A stretch of 36,403 bases of DNA from Christensenellaceae bacterium (GTDB taxonomy: Bacteria; Bacillota; Clostridia; Christensenellales; CAG-138), in assembly GCA_022510765.1 (NCBI GenBank), contig JAFLSU010000016.1, positions 1-36,403 on the forward strand. The letters are read 5' to 3'. The notes beneath the pieces were generated by a model. That model had not been told where the DNA came from. It saw nothing but the letters and a program-made list of their open reading frames with translations, and ran no database searches. A program made the translations under genes and the position numbers. Numbering within the stretch: position 1 is the first letter of the stretch; every line of letters begins with the position of its first letter. Below are positions 35,323 through 36,403 of this stretch, one piece after another.

Positions 35323-35543
35323 GTAACCAGATGAACCATCCCCCTGTCGTTGAACTCGAGCAAAAGGCCGGCTGCCGCTACATGCTCGTTACTACGGTAG
35401 CAAAGCGTGCAAGACAACTGCTCGTATCGAAAAGCGAAGCTGAAACGAACACGAAGCCCGTTTCCCACGCCGTTGACGAACTCTATAACGATAAACTCAA
35501 AATCAAGTATCCCAACGAATATTTTCAGACTTCCGAAAAATAA
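35319..35543 (+). CDS. rpoZ: DNA-directed RNA polymerase subunit omega
   Basis: A 74-residue omega subunit that helps fold and assemble beta-prime. The recognisable core is CRYMLVTTVAKRARQLL, followed by KPVSHAVDELYNDKL. The start ATG overlaps the gmk stop (ATGA); GGAGG lies seven bases upstream inside gmk. It is typical of the gmk-rpoZ-priA order. Confidence 0.95.
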   Translation: MSNQMNHPPVVELEQKAGCRYMLVTTVAKRARQLLVSKSEAETNTKPVSHAVDELYNDKLKIKYPNEYFQTSEK

Positions 35544-35582
35544 TCTCTTTCAAAACAACTAAGTTTAATGGAGGTGAATGCC

Positions 35583-36403
35583 TTGTTTGCGCGGGTAATC
35601 GTTGATATCTCGAACGCTAATGTTGACAGGACATTCACTTATTTGATTCCCGATGAGCTGAATATCCGCCCAGGGCATCGGGTTCTCGTTCCATTTGCGC
35701 GAAACAACCGTCAAATCGAGGGCTTCGTCGTTGAAATAAGCGATCAAGTCAATACGAATCACGAGTTAAAATCCATTATAAGGGTCATGGAGCCGTACAC
35801 CCTGCTTCTTAGTGACCAGCTAAAGCTTGCTGATTGGATCTGCAAGGCATATCATTGTACCAAAGCGAGTGCCTTGCGCGTCATGCTCCCCGCAAAACTC
35901 CGAGGTTCTCGCATAAAGGAAAAGATAGTCCGAACTATACGCATTGCTGATGGCATCGATATCAACGCCACCCAGAAATTAATGCTGGACAAAAAAGGAA
36001 AACCGAAAGCGCCAAGGCAATACGAGGTAGTTGATCTGCTCGCAAAATCGAGCATCGAAATGTCAATATCGGACATTACTTCCTTCATCCCGGGAGCATC
36101 GGGCGCTATAGCGGCATTGATTCGCAAGGGTATATTGGTCGAACAGGGTCGAGTTACTTTTCGGAATCCATTTGGAAATAATGCTGTTACGAAATCTGAG
36201 CCGCCTGAGCTAACCTACGCGCAGTTCGATGCCGTAAAACGCATAACGGAAGCAGCTAACGGCGAATGTATTCTGCTTCATGGGGTTACCGGCAGCGGCA
36301 AAACCGAGGTTTACATGAACGCGATTGCTAAGGTGCTTGAAAATGACCTTGGTTCCATCGTGCTTGTACCCGAAATATCGTTGACACCGCAAACAACGGA
36401 TCG
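35583..36403 (+). CDS. priA: Primosomal protein N' (PriA), 5' part
   Basis: Replication-restart helicase that recognises stalled forks. Only about the first 273 codons are in the window and the frame is open at the edge. The N-terminal DNA-binding domain starts MFARVIVDISNANVDRTFTY. The Walker A motif GVTGSGKTEVYM and the following VLVPEISLTPQ are diagnostic. The TTG at 35583 lies eight bases after GGAGG; ATG 35578 is out of frame and GTG 35574 overlaps the ribosome site. It follows rpoZ by 39 bases. Confidence 0.95.
   Translation, partial: MFARVIVDISNANVDRTFTYLIPDELNIRPGHRVLVPFARNNRQIEGFVVEISDQVNTNHELKSIIRVMEPYTLLLSDQLKLADWICKAYHCTKASALRVMLPAKLRGSRIKEKIVRTIRIADGIDINATQKLMLDKKGKPKAPRQYEVVDLLAKSSIEMSISDITSFIPGASGAIAALIRKGILVEQGRVTFRNPFGNNAVTKSEPPELTYAQFDAVKRITEAANGECILLHGVTGSGKTEVYMNAIAKVLENDLGSIVLVPEISLTPQTTD

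Overview
The window reads as chromosomal DNA from an anaerobic, endospore-forming member of the Bacillota, most likely class Clostridia. The evidence is spoIVA behind a sigma-E-like promoter, the oxygen-sensitive indolepyruvate:ferredoxin oxidoreductase pair iorA/iorB, NAD-dependent ligA, a carD plus PIN/TRAM (YacL-type) pair, and strong GGAGG ribosome binding sites with frequent TTG starts. No tRNA, rRNA, CRISPR array or insertion sequence was recognised. Most of the window is core genome. The accessory-looking parts are about 8.1-13.3 kb (membrane proteins) and 17.6-19.4 kb (recombinase relic).

Layout. 0.1-7.9 kb, minus strand: a compact run iorA-iorB-aminotransferase-pcrA-ligA that joins aromatic amino-acid fermentation to DNA repair genes. 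8.1-13.3 kb, mainly plus strand: an ECF transporter S component, a 56-residue membrane peptide (minus), a DUF1538 two-repeat membrane protein followed by two PII-like signalling proteins, and a DUF4153/DUF4173-type membrane protein. 13.3-17.6 kb, minus: spoIVA, then the DUF512 radical-SAM/PDZ gene and der as an operon. 17.8-19.4 kb: the first 30 codons of an XRE-type regulator, and a full-length serine-recombinase homologue that lacks the catalytic residues. 19.4-21.3 kb, minus: a DUF885 lipoprotein with an HExxPGH motif.

21.5-24.9 kb, plus: dnaX-hisS-rseC-like. 25.0-29.7 kb, minus: trpS, then aminotransferase-tdh-kbl, which converts threonine to glycine plus acetyl-CoA. 29.9-30.7 kb, plus: a sirtuin. 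30.7-33.2 kb, minus: the PIN/TRAM gene, carD and deoD. 33.4-36.4 kb, plus: rpsU, then yicC-gmk-rpoZ-priA, with priA cut by the window edge.

The most system-like segment is 9.25-11.74 kb. It has one promoter, a short stem-loop leader, a duplicated DUF1538 membrane protein, two divergent PII-like proteins joined by an 8-base overlap, and a strong terminator. It looks like a membrane transporter or channel with its own paired PII regulators. The second unusual element is the recombinase-like gene, which stays open for 464 codons although its active site and zinc-ribbon cysteines are gone. Motif calls, promoters and hairpins were read by eye; no database search or folding calculation was run.
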